This document shows positions 20,814-30,459 of a stretch of DNA of 64,000 bases, piece after piece. The position numbers and the translations under genes were made by a program. Source of the DNA: Yokenella regensburgei ATCC 49455 (GTDB lineage Bacteria > Pseudomonadota > Gammaproteobacteria > Enterobacterales > Enterobacteriaceae); contig NZ_JMPS01000030.1 of assembly GCF_000735455.1 (NCBI RefSeq), forward strand, positions 19,686 to 83,685. Reading direction: 5' to 3'. Each line of letters starts with the position of its first letter. The stretch's first letter is position 1. The notes under the pieces were generated by a model. The model was given only the letters and a program-made list of their open reading frames with translations, did not search any database and was not told the DNA's origin.

Positions 20814-22579
20814 TGAAACTGCCAGTCAGAGAATTTGATGCTGTTGTGATTGGAGCCGGTGGCGCGGGTATGCGTGCCGCGCTGCAAATCTCCCAAAGCG
20901 GCCAGACCTGTGCGCTGCTTTCCAAAGTTTTCCCTACCCGTTCCCATACCGTATCCGCGCAGGGTGGCATCACCGTAGCGCTCGGTAATACCCATGAAGA
21001 TAACTGGGAATGGCACATGTATGACACCGTGAAGGGGTCAGACTACATTGGCGATCAGGATGCCATCGAATATATGTGTAAAACCGGTCCGGAAGCGATT
21101 CTGGAGCTGGATCACATGGGTCTGCCGTTCTCACGCCTCGAAGATGGCACTATCTATCAGCGTCCGTTTGGCGGCCAGTCGAAAAACTTCGGCGGCGAGC
21201 AGGCGGCACGTACTGCGGCAGCGGCTGACCGTACCGGCCACGCCCTGTTGCACACGCTGTATCAGCAGAACCTGAAAAACCACACCACTATTTTCTCTGA
21301 GTGGTATGCGCTGGATCTGGTGAAAAACGCCGATGGCGCCGTGGTGGGTTGTACCGCGCTGTGTATTGAAACCGGCGAAGTGGTGTACTTCAAAGCCCGT
21401 GCGACCGTGCTGGCAACCGGCGGTGCCGGTCGTATCTACCAGTCGACTACCAACGCCCACATCAACACCGGTGACGGTGTCGGTATGGCTATCCGCGCTG
21501 GCGTGCCGGTGCAGGATATGGAAATGTGGCAGTTCCACCCAACCGGTATTGCCGGTGCGGGCGTTCTGGTCACAGAAGGCTGCCGTGGTGAAGGTGGCTA
21601 CCTGTTGAACAAACACGGCGAGCGCTTCATGGAGCGTTATGCCCCGAATGCGAAAGACCTGGCGGGTCGTGACGTGGTGGCGCGTTCCATCATGATCGAA
21701 ATCCGTGAAGGTCGTGGTTGCGATGGTCCGTGGGGCCCGCATGCCAAACTGAAACTCGACCATCTGGGCAAAGAAGTGCTGGAATCCCGTCTGCCGGGCA
21801 TTCTCGAACTGTCTCGTACCTTCGCTCACGTCGACCCGGTGAAAGAGCCAATTCCGGTTATCCCGACCTGCCACTACATGATGGGCGGTATTCCGACCAA
21901 AGTAACCGGCCAGGCGCTGACCGTGAACGAGCAGGGCGAAGACGTGGTGATCCCGGGCCTGTTCGCCGTCGGCGAAATTGCCTGTGTATCGGTACACGGT
22001 GCCAACCGTCTGGGTGGTAACTCCCTGCTTGACCTGGTGGTGTTTGGTCGTGCGGTGGGTCTGCATCTGCAGGAATCGATTGCCGAGCAGGGCGACCTGC
22101 TGGACGCAACCGAAGCCGAAATCGATGCTTCTCTCGAGCGTCTGAACCGCTGGAACGGCAATCGTGACGGCGAAGATCCGGTAGAAATCCGTAAAGCACT
22201 GCAGGAGTGTATGCAGCACAACTTCTCGGTATTCCGTGAAGGTGATGCGATGGCGAAAGGGCTTGAGCAGCTGAAAGCGATTCGCGAACGCCTGAAAAAT
22301 GCGCGTCTTGATGACACTTCCAGTGAGTTCAACACCCAGCGCGTTGAGTGTCTGGAGCTGGATAACCTGATGGAAACGGCGTATGCCACCGCTGTTTCTG
22401 CCAACTTCCGTACCGAAAGCCGTGGCGCGCATAGCCGCTTCGACTTCCCGGATCGTGATGACGAAAACTGGCTGTGCCATTCCCTGTATCTGCCAGAGTC
22501 GGAATCCATGACGCGTCGTAGCGTCAATATGGAACCGAAACTGCGTCCGGCGTTCCCGCCGAAAATTCGTACTTACTAA
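20813..22579 (+). CDS. sdhA: Succinate dehydrogenase flavoprotein subunit SdhA
   Basis: Catalytic subunit with covalent FAD that oxidises succinate to fumarate; 588 residues, the same as E. coli. The dinucleotide-binding motif is [14 protein letters not shown] (about 12-25). The flavinylated His is in [13 protein letters not shown] (about 45). The substrate site and catalytic region include [25 protein letters not shown] and [18 protein letters not shown]. The ATG at 20813 overlaps the sdhD stop by one base; in-frame codons upstream would lie within sdhD. Confidence 0.98.
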   Translation: MKLPVREFDAVVIGAGGAGMRAALQISQSGQTCALLSKVFPTRSHTVSAQGGITVALGNTHEDNWEWHMYDTVKGSDYIGDQDAIEYMCKTGPEAILELDHMGLPFSRLEDGTIYQRPFGGQSKNFGGEQAARTAAAADRTGHALLHTLYQQNLKNHTTIFSEWYALDLVKNADGAVVGCTALCIETGEVVYFKARATVLATGGAGRIYQSTTNAHINTGDGVGMAIRAGVPVQDMEMWQFHPTGIAGAGVLVTEGCRGEGGYLLNKHGERFMERYAPNAKDLAGRDVVARSIMIEIREGRGCDGPWGPHAKLKLDHLGKEVLESRLPGILELSRTFAHVDPVKEPIPVIPTCHYMMGGIPTKVTGQALTVNEQGEDVVIPGLFAVGEIACVSVHGANRLGGNSLLDLVVFGRAVGLHLQESIAEQGDLLDATEAEIDASLERLNRWNGNRDGEDPVEIRKALQECMQHNFSVFREGDAMAKGLEQLKAIRERLKNARLDDTSSEFNTQRVECLELDNLMETAYATAVSANFRTESRGAHSRFDFPDRDDENWLCHSLYLPESESMTRRSVNMEPKLRPAFPPKIRTY

Positions 22580-22594
22580 TGCGGAGACAGGACA

Positions 22595-23311
22595 ATGAAA
22601 CTAGAATTTTCAGTTTATCGCTATAACCCGGACGTAGACGATGCTCCGCGCATGCAGGATTACACCCTGGAAGCGGAAGAAGGGCGCGACATGATGCTGC
22701 TGGATGCGTTAATCCAGCTCAAAGAGAAAGACCCAACGCTCGCGTTTCGCCGCTCATGCCGTGAAGGCGTGTGTGGTTCGGATGGCCTGAACATGAACGG
22801 CAAAAATGGCCTGGCATGTATCACGCCGATTTCGGCGCTGAACCAGCCGGGTAAGAAAATTGTAATCCGTCCACTGCCGGGCCTGCCGGTGGTCCGCGAT
22901 TTGGTGGTGGACATGGGGCAATTCTATGCTCAATATGAGAAGATTAAGCCTTACTTGTTGAATAATGGACAAAATCCACCCGCACGAGAGCATTTACAAT
23001 CACCGGAGCAGCGTGAAAAACTGGACGGCCTGTATGAATGTATTCTGTGTGCGTGCTGTTCAACGTCCTGCCCGTCGTTCTGGTGGAATCCAGACAAATT
23101 TATCGGTCCGGCCGGCCTGCTCGCCGCGTATCGTTTCCTGATTGATAGCCGCGATACCGAAACCGACAGCCGACTGGAAGGACTGAGTGATGCTTTCAGC
23201 GTATTCCGCTGCCATAGCATTATGAACTGCGTCAGTGTATGTCCGAAAGGGCTGAACCCGACGCGCGCCATCGGCCACATTAAGTCGATGCTGTTGCAAC
23301 GCAGTGCGTAA
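22595..23311 (+). CDS. sdhB: Succinate dehydrogenase iron-sulfur subunit SdhB
   Basis: 238-residue subunit that carries electrons from SdhA FAD to the quinone. The N-terminal plant-ferredoxin-like domain has the [2Fe-2S] cysteines in SCREGVCGSDGLNMNG and LACIT. The C-terminal domain has CILCACCSTSCPSFWW, CHSIMNCVSVCPKGLNP for the [4Fe-4S] and [3Fe-4S] clusters. The ribosome site GGAGACAGG precedes the ATG, 15 bp after sdhA. Confidence 0.98.
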   Translation: MKLEFSVYRYNPDVDDAPRMQDYTLEAEEGRDMMLLDALIQLKEKDPTLAFRRSCREGVCGSDGLNMNGKNGLACITPISALNQPGKKIVIRPLPGLPVVRDLVVDMGQFYAQYEKIKPYLLNNGQNPPAREHLQSPEQREKLDGLYECILCACCSTSCPSFWWNPDKFIGPAGLLAAYRFLIDSRDTETDSRLEGLSDAFSVFRCHSIMNCVSVCPKGLNPTRAIGHIKSMLLQRSA

Positions 23312-23327
23312 GTAGTTTTAACGGTGG

Positions 23328-23403
23328 TGGCCTGTAGGCCTGATAAGCGTAGCGCATCAGGCAAAATGCCGGATGCGACGTTAACGTCTTATCCGGCCTA
23401 CAA
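23328..23403. repeat. REP/BIME palindromic repeat pair between sdhB and sucA
   Basis: Two head-to-head palindromic units: GCCTGTAGGCCTGATAAGCG...GCATCAGGC and GCCGGATGCGACGTTAACGTC...TTATCCGGCCTAC. The second has the classic enterobacterial REP sequence. They lie in the 271-bp sdhB-sucA gap within the operon. Such elements in E. coli stabilise upstream mRNA, bind gyrase or IHF, or cause transcription attenuation; the effect here is not known. Confidence 0.85.
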
Positions 23404-23582
23404 GAGCCACCAGCATTAGAGACAGGAAACCTCTAAAAACTGCCCCATTGAATGACAGTTTTTAAAGGTTCCTTCGCGAGCCACTACATAGAGAAGAGCT
23501 CGCAGGTGAACCCCGGCACGTACACAGAGTGTGCGTGGTAGTTTCTACGGCGAAATAAGCATGAAATGCTTAAGGGATCACG

Positions 23583-26390
23583 ATGCAGAACGGCGCAATG
23601 AAAGCCTGGCTGGACTCTTCTTACCTCTCTGGTGCGAACCAGAGCTGGATAGAACAGCTCTATGAAGACTTCTTAACCGACCCTGACTCTGTTGACGCCA
23701 ACTGGCGTTCGATGTTCCAGCAACTGCCTGGCACCGGAGTTAAACCGGATCAATTCCATTCAACCACGCGTGATTATTTCCGTCGTCTGGCGAAGGATGC
23801 CTCGCGTTACTCTTCCTCGATTTCCGACCCTGACACCAATGCGAAGCAGGTTAAAGTCCTGCAGCTTATCAACGCCTGGCGTTTCCGTGGGCATCAGGCA
23901 GCGAATCTCGATCCGCTTGGCCTGTGGAAACAGGAGACCGTGGCCGATCTGGAACCTGCGTTCCACGATTTGACCGAAGCCGATCTTCAGGAAAGTTTTA
24001 ACGTCGGCTCTTTTGCTATCGGCAAAGACACCATGAAGCTCGGTGATTTGATTGCTGCGCTGAAGCAAACCTACGGCGGCTCCATCGGTGCGGAATACAT
24101 GCACATTACCTCTACCGAAGAAAAACGCTGGATCCAGCAGCGCATTGAATCGGTGATGGGGCAGGCGAGCTTTACCACTGACGAGAAAAAGCGTTTCCTG
24201 AGCGAACTGACCGCAGCGGAAGGCCTTGAGCGTTATCTGGGCGCGAAATTCCCGGGTGCGAAGCGTTTCTCGCTGGAAGGCGGCGATGCGCTGGTACCGA
24301 TGCTCAAAGAGATGATTCGTCACGCGGGCAACAGCGGCACTCGTGAAGTGGTACTGGGGATGGCCCACCGTGGTCGTCTGAACGTGCTCATCAACGTGCT
24401 GGGTAAAAAACCGCAGGATCTGTTCGACGAATTCGCGGGTAAACATAAAGAGCACCTCGGCACCGGTGACGTGAAGTACCACATGGGCTTCTCTTCCGAT
24501 TTCGAAACCGACGGTGGCCTGGTTCACCTGGCGCTGGCGTTCAACCCGTCGCACCTGGAGATCGTGAGCCCGGTGGTTATCGGCTCCGTACGTGCGCGTC
24601 TGGACAGACTCGACAACCCGACCAGCAACATGGTGCTGCCAATCACGATTCACGGTGATGCCGCGGTAACCGGTCAGGGCGTGGTTCAGGAAACCCTGAA
24701 CATGTCGAAAGCGCGTGGTTATGAAGTGGGCGGTACCGTACGTATCGTCATCAATAACCAGGTGGGCTTCACCACCTCTAATCCGCTGGATGCTCGCTCT
24801 ACGCCGTACTGTACCGATATCGGTAAGATGGTGATGGCGCCCATTTTCCACGTCAATGCGGATGATCCGGAAGCGGTGGCGTTTGTGACCCGCCTGGCGC
24901 TGGACTTCCGTAACACCTTTAAACGTGATGTTTTCATCGACCTGGTGTGCTACCGCCGTCACGGCCACAACGAAGCCGACGAGCCGAGCGCAACCCAGCC
25001 GCTGATGTACCAGAAAATCAAAAAGCACCCGACGCCGCGTAAGATCTATGCTGACAAGCTGGAGCAGAACAAAGTGACGACGCTTGAAGATGCGACCGAG
25101 CTGGTCAATCTTTACCGCGACGCGCTGGATGCGGGCGAGTGTGTGGTGAAAGAGTGGCGTCAGATGAACCTGCACTCCATCACCTGGTCGCCGTACCTCA
25201 ACCACGAGTGGGATGAGAGCTACCCGAACAAAGTTGAAATGAAGCGTCTGCAGGAGCTGGCCAAGCGCATCAGCACGGTGCCGGAAACCATCGAAATGCA
25301 GTCTCGTGTAGAGAAGATCTACGGCGATCGCCAACTGATGGCCTCCGGCGAGAAGCTGTTCGACTGGGGTGGTGCAGAAAACCTGGCGTATGCAACGCTG
25401 GTTGATGAAGGCGTCGACGTCCGTCTTTCCGGTGAAGACTCCGGCCGTGGTACTTTCTTCCACCGTCATGCGGTTATCCATAACCAGGCCAATGGTTCTA
25501 CCTACACCCCGCTGCACCACGTGCATAACGGGCAGGGCGAATTTAAAGTCTGGGACTCCGTACTGTCTGAAGAAGCGGTACTGGCGTTCGAATACGGCTA
25601 CGCTACCGCTGAGCCGCGCACCCTGACTATCTGGGAAGCACAGTTTGGTGACTTCGCCAACGGTGCTCAGGTGGTTATCGACCAGTTCATCAGCTCCGGC
25701 GAGCAGAAATGGGGCCGTATGTGTGGCCTGGTGATGCTGCTGCCGCACGGCTATGAAGGCCAAGGTCCGGAGCACTCCTCCGCGCGTCTGGAACGTTATC
25801 TGCAGCTCTGCGCTGAGCAGAACATGCAGGTATGCGTACCATCGACTCCGGCGCAGGTTTACCACATGCTGCGTCGTCAGGCGCTGCGCGGTATGCGTCG
25901 TCCGCTGGTAGTCATGTCACCGAAATCGCTGCTGCGTCATCCGCTGGCGGTGTCTACCCTTGATGAACTGGCTAACGGGACCTTCGAACCGGCAATCGGC
26001 GAGATTGACGATTTGGATCCGCAGGCGGTTAAACGCGTGGTGCTGTGCTCTGGTAAGGTGTACTACGACCTGCTGGAACAGCGTCGCAAAAACGATCAGA
26101 AAGATGTTGCCATTGTGCGCATCGAACAGCTGTATCCGTTCCCGCACCAGGCGGTACAGGATGCGCTGAAACCGTATGCTCACGTACATGATTTTGTCTG
26201 GTGCCAGGAAGAGCCGCTCAACCAGGGCGCATGGTACTGCAGCCAGCATCATTTCCGTGAAGTCATCCCATTTGGATCTGCCCTGCGTTACGCAGGTCGT
26301 CCGGCCTCCGCCTCTCCGGCGGTAGGGTATATGTCCGTTCACCAGAAGCAACAACAAGATCTGGTTAATGACGCGCTGAACGTCGATTAA
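23583..26390 (+). CDS. sucA: 2-oxoglutarate dehydrogenase E1 component SucA
   Basis: Thiamine-diphosphate-dependent decarboxylase of the 2-oxoglutarate dehydrogenase complex, 935 residues (E. coli 933). The N-terminal segment YLSGANQSWIEQLYEDFL mediates complex binding. The ThDP/Mg motif includes GDAAVTGQGVVQETLNMS and VRIVINNQVGFTT, and the substrate region MAHRGRLNVL. The C-terminal transketolase-like half has SGEDSGRGTFFHRH and LPHGYEGQGPEHSSARLERY. The preferred start ATG at 23583 follows AAGGGATCACG. Confidence 0.98.
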   Translation: MQNGAMKAWLDSSYLSGANQSWIEQLYEDFLTDPDSVDANWRSMFQQLPGTGVKPDQFHSTTRDYFRRLAKDASRYSSSISDPDTNAKQVKVLQLINAWRFRGHQAANLDPLGLWKQETVADLEPAFHDLTEADLQESFNVGSFAIGKDTMKLGDLIAALKQTYGGSIGAEYMHITSTEEKRWIQQRIESVMGQASFTTDEKKRFLSELTAAEGLERYLGAKFPGAKRFSLEGGDALVPMLKEMIRHAGNSGTREVVLGMAHRGRLNVLINVLGKKPQDLFDEFAGKHKEHLGTGDVKYHMGFSSDFETDGGLVHLALAFNPSHLEIVSPVVIGSVRARLDRLDNPTSNMVLPITIHGDAAVTGQGVVQETLNMSKARGYEVGGTVRIVINNQVGFTTSNPLDARSTPYCTDIGKMVMAPIFHVNADDPEAVAFVTRLALDFRNTFKRDVFIDLVCYRRHGHNEADEPSATQPLMYQKIKKHPTPRKIYADKLEQNKVTTLEDATELVNLYRDALDAGECVVKEWRQMNLHSITWSPYLNHEWDESYPNKVEMKRLQELAKRISTVPETIEMQSRVEKIYGDRQLMASGEKLFDWGGAENLAYATLVDEGVDVRLSGEDSGRGTFFHRHAVIHNQANGSTYTPLHHVHNGQGEFKVWDSVLSEEAVLAFEYGYATAEPRTLTIWEAQFGDFANGAQVVIDQFISSGEQKWGRMCGLVMLLPHGYEGQGPEHSSARLERYLQLCAEQNMQVCVPSTPAQVYHMLRRQALRGMRRPLVVMSPKSLLRHPLAVSTLDELANGTFEPAIGEIDDLDPQAVKRVVLCSGKVYYDLLEQRRKNDQKDVAIVRIEQLYPFPHQAVQDALKPYAHVHDFVWCQEEPLNQGAWYCSQHHFREVIPFGSALRYAGRPASASPAVGYMSVHQKQQQDLVNDALNVD

Positions 26391-26404
26391 TTAAAGGATA
26401 AATA

Positions 26405-27628
26405 ATGAGTAGCGTAGATATTCTTGTTCCTGACCTGCCTGAATCCGTTGCCGATGCAACTGTTGCCACCTGGCATAAAAAGCCGGGCGATGCGGTAACC
26501 CGTGATGAAGTGCTGGTAGAAATCGAAACTGACAAAGTGGTACTGGAAGTACCGGCGTCGGCGGACGGTATTCTGGATGCGGTTCTGGAAGACGAAGGCA
26601 CCACCGTGACTTCACGTCAGATCCTCGGTCGCCTGCGTGAAGGTAACAGCGCGGGTAAAGCCTCCAGTGCGAAAGCGGATGCTAAAGAGTCGACGCCGGC
26701 ACAGCGCCAGCAGGCCTCTCTGGAAGAGCAGACTAACGATGCCCTGAGCCCGGCGATTCGTCGCCTGCTCGGCGAGCACAATCTCGAAGCCAGCGCGATT
26801 AAAGGCACTGGTGTCGGTGGCCGTCTGACGCGTGAAGATGTGGAAAAACATCTGGCGAGCGCCCCTGCGAAGAAAGAAAGCAAAGCACCGGCCGCTGCTG
26901 CTGCTGCACCGGTTGCGCCGCTGACTGGCCGTTCTGAAAAACGCGTACCGATGACTCGTCTGCGTAAGCGTGTGGCTGAGCGTCTGCTGGAAGCGAAAAA
27001 CTCCACCGCGATGCTGACCACCTTCAACGAAGTCAACATGAAGCCAATCATGGACCTGCGTAAGCAGTACGGTGATGCGTTCGAAAAACGCCACGGTATC
27101 CGTCTGGGCTTTATGTCCTTCTACGTGAAAGCGGTTGTTGAAGCGCTGAAACGCTACCCGGAAGTGAACGCTTCTATCGATGGCGACGATGTGGTGTACC
27201 ACAACTACTTCGATGTCAGCATGGCGGTATCTACCCCGCGCGGCCTGGTAACCCCGGTTCTGCGTGACGTTGATCTGCTGGGTATGGCCGACATCGAGAA
27301 AAATATCAAAGAGCTGGCGGTGAAAGGCCGTGATGGCAAACTGACTGTAGAAGACCTGACCGGCGGTAACTTCACCATTACCAACGGCGGCGTGTTCGGT
27401 TCCCTGATGTCTACCCCAATCATCAACCCGCCGCAGAGCGCCATCCTCGGGATGCACGCTATCAAAGACCGACCGATGGCGGTGAATGGTCAGGTCGTGA
27501 TCCTGCCGATGATGTATCTGGCGCTGTCCTACGATCACCGTCTGATCGACGGCCGCGAGTCCGTAGGCTTCCTGGTGGCCATTAAAGAGCTGCTGGAAGA
27601 CCCGACTCGTCTGCTGCTGGACGTGTAG
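26405..27628 (+). CDS. sucB: 2-oxoglutarate dehydrogenase E2 (dihydrolipoyl succinyltransferase) SucB
   Basis: Core of the complex, 407 residues, transferring the succinyl group from lipoate to CoA. An N-terminal lipoyl domain carries the lipoylated Lys in [11 protein letters not shown] (about 44). A small E1/E3-binding domain follows (about 105-145: [13 protein letters not shown]...[12 protein letters not shown]), then an Ala-rich linker, and the catalytic acyltransferase domain ending in the active-site motif [10 protein letters not shown] (His near 376). It starts 14 bp after sucA with AAAGGATAA. Confidence 0.98.
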   Translation: MSSVDILVPDLPESVADATVATWHKKPGDAVTRDEVLVEIETDKVVLEVPASADGILDAVLEDEGTTVTSRQILGRLREGNSAGKASSAKADAKESTPAQRQQASLEEQTNDALSPAIRRLLGEHNLEASAIKGTGVGGRLTREDVEKHLASAPAKKESKAPAAAAAAPVAPLTGRSEKRVPMTRLRKRVAERLLEAKNSTAMLTTFNEVNMKPIMDLRKQYGDAFEKRHGIRLGFMSFYVKAVVEALKRYPEVNASIDGDDVVYHNYFDVSMAVSTPRGLVTPVLRDVDLLGMADIEKNIKELAVKGRDGKLTVEDLTGGNFTITNGGVFGSLMSTPIINPPQSAILGMHAIKDRPMAVNGQVVILPMMYLALSYDHRLIDGRESVGFLVAIKELLEDPTRLLLDV

Positions 27629-27646
27629 TTTCTCTGTATCACCTGT

Positions 27647-27672
27647 CCTCCAGGCCGTCCGCGGCCTGGAGG
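27647..27672 (+). other. Strong intercistronic hairpin between sucB and sucC
   Basis: Perfect 11-bp stem (CCTCCAGGCCG / CGGCCTGGAGG) with a 4-base loop, in the 82-bp sucB-sucC gap. No T-run follows, so it is more likely an mRNA-processing or 3'-stability element for the upstream message than a terminator. Confidence 0.75.
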
Positions 27673-27710
27673 TAAAATGATAACGATTATCTGAAAAGTG
27701 GATAGAACGC

Positions 27711-28877
27711 ATGAACTTACATGAATACCAGGCAAAACAACTGTTTGCCCGCTACGGTTTACCTGCTCCGGTCGGCTACGCTTGTACCACCCCGCGCGAA
27801 GCTGAAGAAGCCGCGTCTAAAATTGGTACCGGCCCATGGGTTGTTAAATGTCAGGTTCACGCTGGTGGCCGCGGTAAAGCCGGCGGTGTGAAGGTCGTTA
27901 AGAGCAAAGAAGAGATCCGTGCTTTTGCTGAGCACTGGCTGGGCAAACGCCTGGTGACCTACCAGACAGATGCGAACGGCCAGCCGGTTCACCAGATCCT
28001 GGTAGAAGCTGCGACCGATATCGATAAAGAACTGTACCTGGGCGCCGTTGTTGACCGTAGCTCTCGTCGCGTAGTGTTCATGGCGTCTACCGAAGGTGGC
28101 GTGGAAATCGAAAAAGTGGCGGAAGAAACGCCGCACCTGATCCACAAAGTTGCTCTGGATCCGCTGACTGGTCCGATGCCGTACCAGGGTCGTGAGCTGG
28201 CGTTCAAACTGGGTCTGGAAGGTAAGCAGGTTCAGCAGTTCACCAAAATTTTCATGGGTCTGGCGAACATCTTCCTTGAGCGCGATCTGGCGCTGATCGA
28301 AATCAACCCGCTGGTGATCACCCGTCAGGGCGACCTTATCTGCCTCGATGGCAAACTGGGTGCTGACGGCAACGCCCTGTTCCGCCAGCCGGAACTGCGT
28401 GAAATGCGTGACCAGTCTCAGGAAGATCCGCGCGAAGCACAGGCTGCGCAGTGGGAACTGAACTACGTTGCGCTCGACGGCAACATCGGCTGCATGGTTA
28501 ACGGTGCGGGCCTGGCAATGGGCACCATGGACATCGTTAAACTGCACGGTGGTGAACCGGCAAACTTCCTCGACGTGGGCGGCGGCGCAACCAAAGAGCG
28601 CGTGACCGAAGCGTTCAAAATCATCCTCTCCGATGACAATGTGAAAGCCGTTCTGGTTAACATCTTCGGCGGCATCGTGCGCTGCGACCTGATCGCAGAC
28701 GGTATTATCGGTGCAGTAGAAGAAGTGGGCGTTAACGTACCGGTAGTGGTACGTCTGGAAGGTAACAACGCCGAACTGGGTGCGAAAAAACTGGCTGACA
28801 GCGGCCTGAATATTATTGCAGCGAAAAGTCTGACGGATGCCGCTCAGCAGGTAGTTGCCGCAGTGGAGGGGAAATAA
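27711..28877 (+). CDS. sucC: Succinyl-CoA synthetase beta subunit SucC
   Basis: 388-residue ATP-grasp subunit that binds nucleotide and CoA/succinate elements; with SucD it interconverts succinyl-CoA and succinate with ATP formation. It begins [18 protein letters not shown]. The ATP-grasp features include [16 protein letters not shown] (about 45-60), the metal ligands in ALIEINPL and [12 protein letters not shown], and the C-terminal [14 protein letters not shown]. Its TAA overlaps the sucD ATG by one base. Confidence 0.98.
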   Translation: MNLHEYQAKQLFARYGLPAPVGYACTTPREAEEAASKIGTGPWVVKCQVHAGGRGKAGGVKVVKSKEEIRAFAEHWLGKRLVTYQTDANGQPVHQILVEAATDIDKELYLGAVVDRSSRRVVFMASTEGGVEIEKVAEETPHLIHKVALDPLTGPMPYQGRELAFKLGLEGKQVQQFTKIFMGLANIFLERDLALIEINPLVITRQGDLICLDGKLGADGNALFRQPELREMRDQSQEDPREAQAAQWELNYVALDGNIGCMVNGAGLAMGTMDIVKLHGGEPANFLDVGGGATKERVTEAFKIILSDDNVKAVLVNIFGGIVRCDLIADGIIGAVEEVGVNVPVVVRLEGNNAELGAKKLADSGLNIIAAKSLTDAAQQVVAAVEGK

Positions 28878-29746
28878 TGTCCATTTTAATCGATAAAAAC
28901 ACCAAGGTTATCTGCCAGGGCTTCACTGGTAGCCAGGGGACGTTCCACTCCGAGCAGGCGATCGCTTACGGTACTCAGATGGTTGGCGGTGTAACGCCAG
29001 GCAAAGGCGGCACCACGCATCTCGGCCTGCCGGTGTTCAACACCGTGCGTGAAGCCGTAGAAACCACCGGCGCTACTGCGACCGTTATCTATGTTCCGGC
29101 TCCGTTCTGCAAAGATTCCATCCTCGAAGCTATCGATGCGGGCATCAAACTGATTATCACCATCACTGAAGGTATCCCGACGCTGGATATGCTGACCGTG
29201 AAAATGAAGCTGGACGAAGCCGGTGTGCGCATGATCGGCCCGAACTGCCCAGGCGTTATCACCCCGGGTGCGTGCAAAATCGGTATCATGCCGGGCCACA
29301 TTCATAAGCCGGGCAAAGTGGGTATCGTTTCCCGTTCCGGTACGCTGACCTATGAAGCAGTGAAACAGACCACCGACTACGGCTTTGGTCAGTCTACCTG
29401 TGTCGGTATCGGCGGTGACCCGATCCCAGGCTCTAACTTCATCGATATCCTGAAACTGTTCCAGGAAGATCCGCAGACCGAAGCGATCGTCATGATCGGT
29501 GAGATCGGCGGTAGCGCGGAAGAAGAAGCGGCAGCCTACATCAAAGACCACGTGACCAAACCGGTGGTTGGCTACATCGCTGGTGTTACCGCGCCGAAAG
29601 GTAAGCGTATGGGCCACGCGGGTGCCATCATCGCCGGTGGTAAAGGTACCGCTGATGAGAAATTCGCAGCACTTGAAGCGGCCGGTGTGAAAACCGTCCG
29701 TAGCCTCGCTGATATCGGCGAAGCACTGAAATCCATCATTGGGTAA
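28877..29746 (+). CDS. sucD: Succinyl-CoA synthetase alpha subunit SucD
   Basis: 289-residue subunit carrying the phosphorylated histidine in [12 protein letters not shown] (near 247) and the CoA-binding Rossmann domain ([18 protein letters not shown] at about 11-28, YVPAPFCKD, and [10 protein letters not shown]). It is the last gene of sdhCDAB-sucABCD. Downstream come two hairpins, the second a clear terminator; in E. coli K-12 mngRAB would follow, but here the next gene is cydA. Confidence 0.98.
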   Translation: MSILIDKNTKVICQGFTGSQGTFHSEQAIAYGTQMVGGVTPGKGGTTHLGLPVFNTVREAVETTGATATVIYVPAPFCKDSILEAIDAGIKLIITITEGIPTLDMLTVKMKLDEAGVRMIGPNCPGVITPGACKIGIMPGHIHKPGKVGIVSRSGTLTYEAVKQTTDYGFGQSTCVGIGGDPIPGSNFIDILKLFQEDPQTEAIVMIGEIGGSAEEEAAAYIKDHVTKPVVGYIAGVTAPKGKRMGHAGAIIAGGKGTADEKFAALEAAGVKTVRSLADIGEALKSIIG

Positions 29747-29822
29747 TCCTCTCTGCTCCCCGCGCGGGGAGCTTTATATGTCCGATTTCGACATGGTTGG
29801 CCGCTGCAAAGCGGCCTTTTTT
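29747..29822 (+). ncRNA. sdhX: Candidate SdhX-type 3'-UTR sRNA of sucD
   Basis: In E. coli the sRNA SdhX (RybD) is processed from the 3' end of the sdh-suc message. Here the corresponding 76-nt tail has a perfect hairpin (arms GCTCCCC/GGGGAGC, 29755-29772), a short single-stranded stretch and a Rho-independent terminator, the usual layout of a 3'-UTR-derived Hfq sRNA. I assign it by position and architecture, not by sequence comparison. Confidence 0.4.
29799..29822 (+). terminator. Terminator of the sdhCDAB-sucABCD operon
   Basis: Stem GGCCGC/GCGGCC with loop TGCAAA followed by T6, 52 bp after the sucD stop. Confidence 0.92.
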
Positions 29823-30107
29823 ATGCCTGAAATATACGCAGTGTGTTAATTTTTAAGGTTATTAAAGTAAATTAAATGTAATAAACAGCGCTGTCGGTGA
29901 AGCATGTGGAAAATTACACTGAACGCACTACGATTATTTAGATCGGTGACCGCGATTTCTCAGGGCTGCAACAGGTAAACAAAAATGACGCGGGATACTA
30001 TTTTCACCTTAATTAGTAACCACGCATATCACGCAATGAACATGTTTTTAACATCAAATTTACCATGACTTATTAATCACATACACAATTAACAATGTGA
30101 TGTAAAA

Positions 30108-30121
30108 TTGATTTAAATCAA
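30108..30121. promoter_or_regulatory. Perfect FNR box upstream of cydA
   Basis: TTGATTTAAATCAA matches the FNR consensus TTGAT-N4-ATCAA at all ten defined positions. It lies about 340 bp upstream of the cydA start. In E. coli cydAB is activated by ArcA under low oxygen and repressed by FNR under full anaerobiosis, so an FNR site here fits. Confidence 0.7.
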
Positions 30122-30159
30122 CATGTAATCCTTGGAAAAAACATAGCAATAGCGTTAAA

Positions 30160-30173
30160 TTGTCGCAGATCAA
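30160..30173. promoter_or_regulatory. Second, weaker FNR-type site upstream of cydA
   Basis: TTGTCGCAGATCAA keeps one perfect half-site (ATCAA) and differs from consensus at two positions in the other half. It is 52 bp from the perfect box, about the spacing of the paired FNR sites known at E. coli cydA. Confidence 0.5.
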
Positions 30174-30459
30174 ACTGGTCGGAATGTAGCATTTTAGCTA
30201 TAAATTGATCACTGTCGAAAAACGTAAATCTAATACAATAAAAACCTGTTTATTGTAAGGACTTTGCGGCGTAATATAATCGAGGGATCAATTTGGGTTT
30301 TTTCTTAACGTATTTGTAACTTTTGCTCATGGCCGTTTCCTCTTATGTCGAAACAGCAACGGGGCAGGGGAGCAAATAAATTTGTATTGGGGCATGTGTT
30401 TGAACCTTCTCTAACGAGGTTCAATCTCGGAGTCTTCATGCGATGAGCAAGGAGTCATG

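Larger units (their letters stand above)
29823..30459 (+). other. cydABX upstream control region
   Basis: 637 bp of AT-rich DNA without a credible gene. It contains two FNR-type sites (listed separately) and repeated TTAAT/GTTAA-like tracts of the kind bound by ArcA. It ends in a purine-rich ribosome site, GGAG, five bases before the cydA ATG. No remnant of mngRAB is visible. Confidence 0.75.

Noticed and set aside
23760..25865. A 701-codon open frame antisense to sucA
   Set aside because: It is wholly inside sucA, in the frame opposite to strongly biased codons, with a His/Arg/Gln/Val-rich composition typical of shadows. The plus-strand SucA is a full-length known enzyme.
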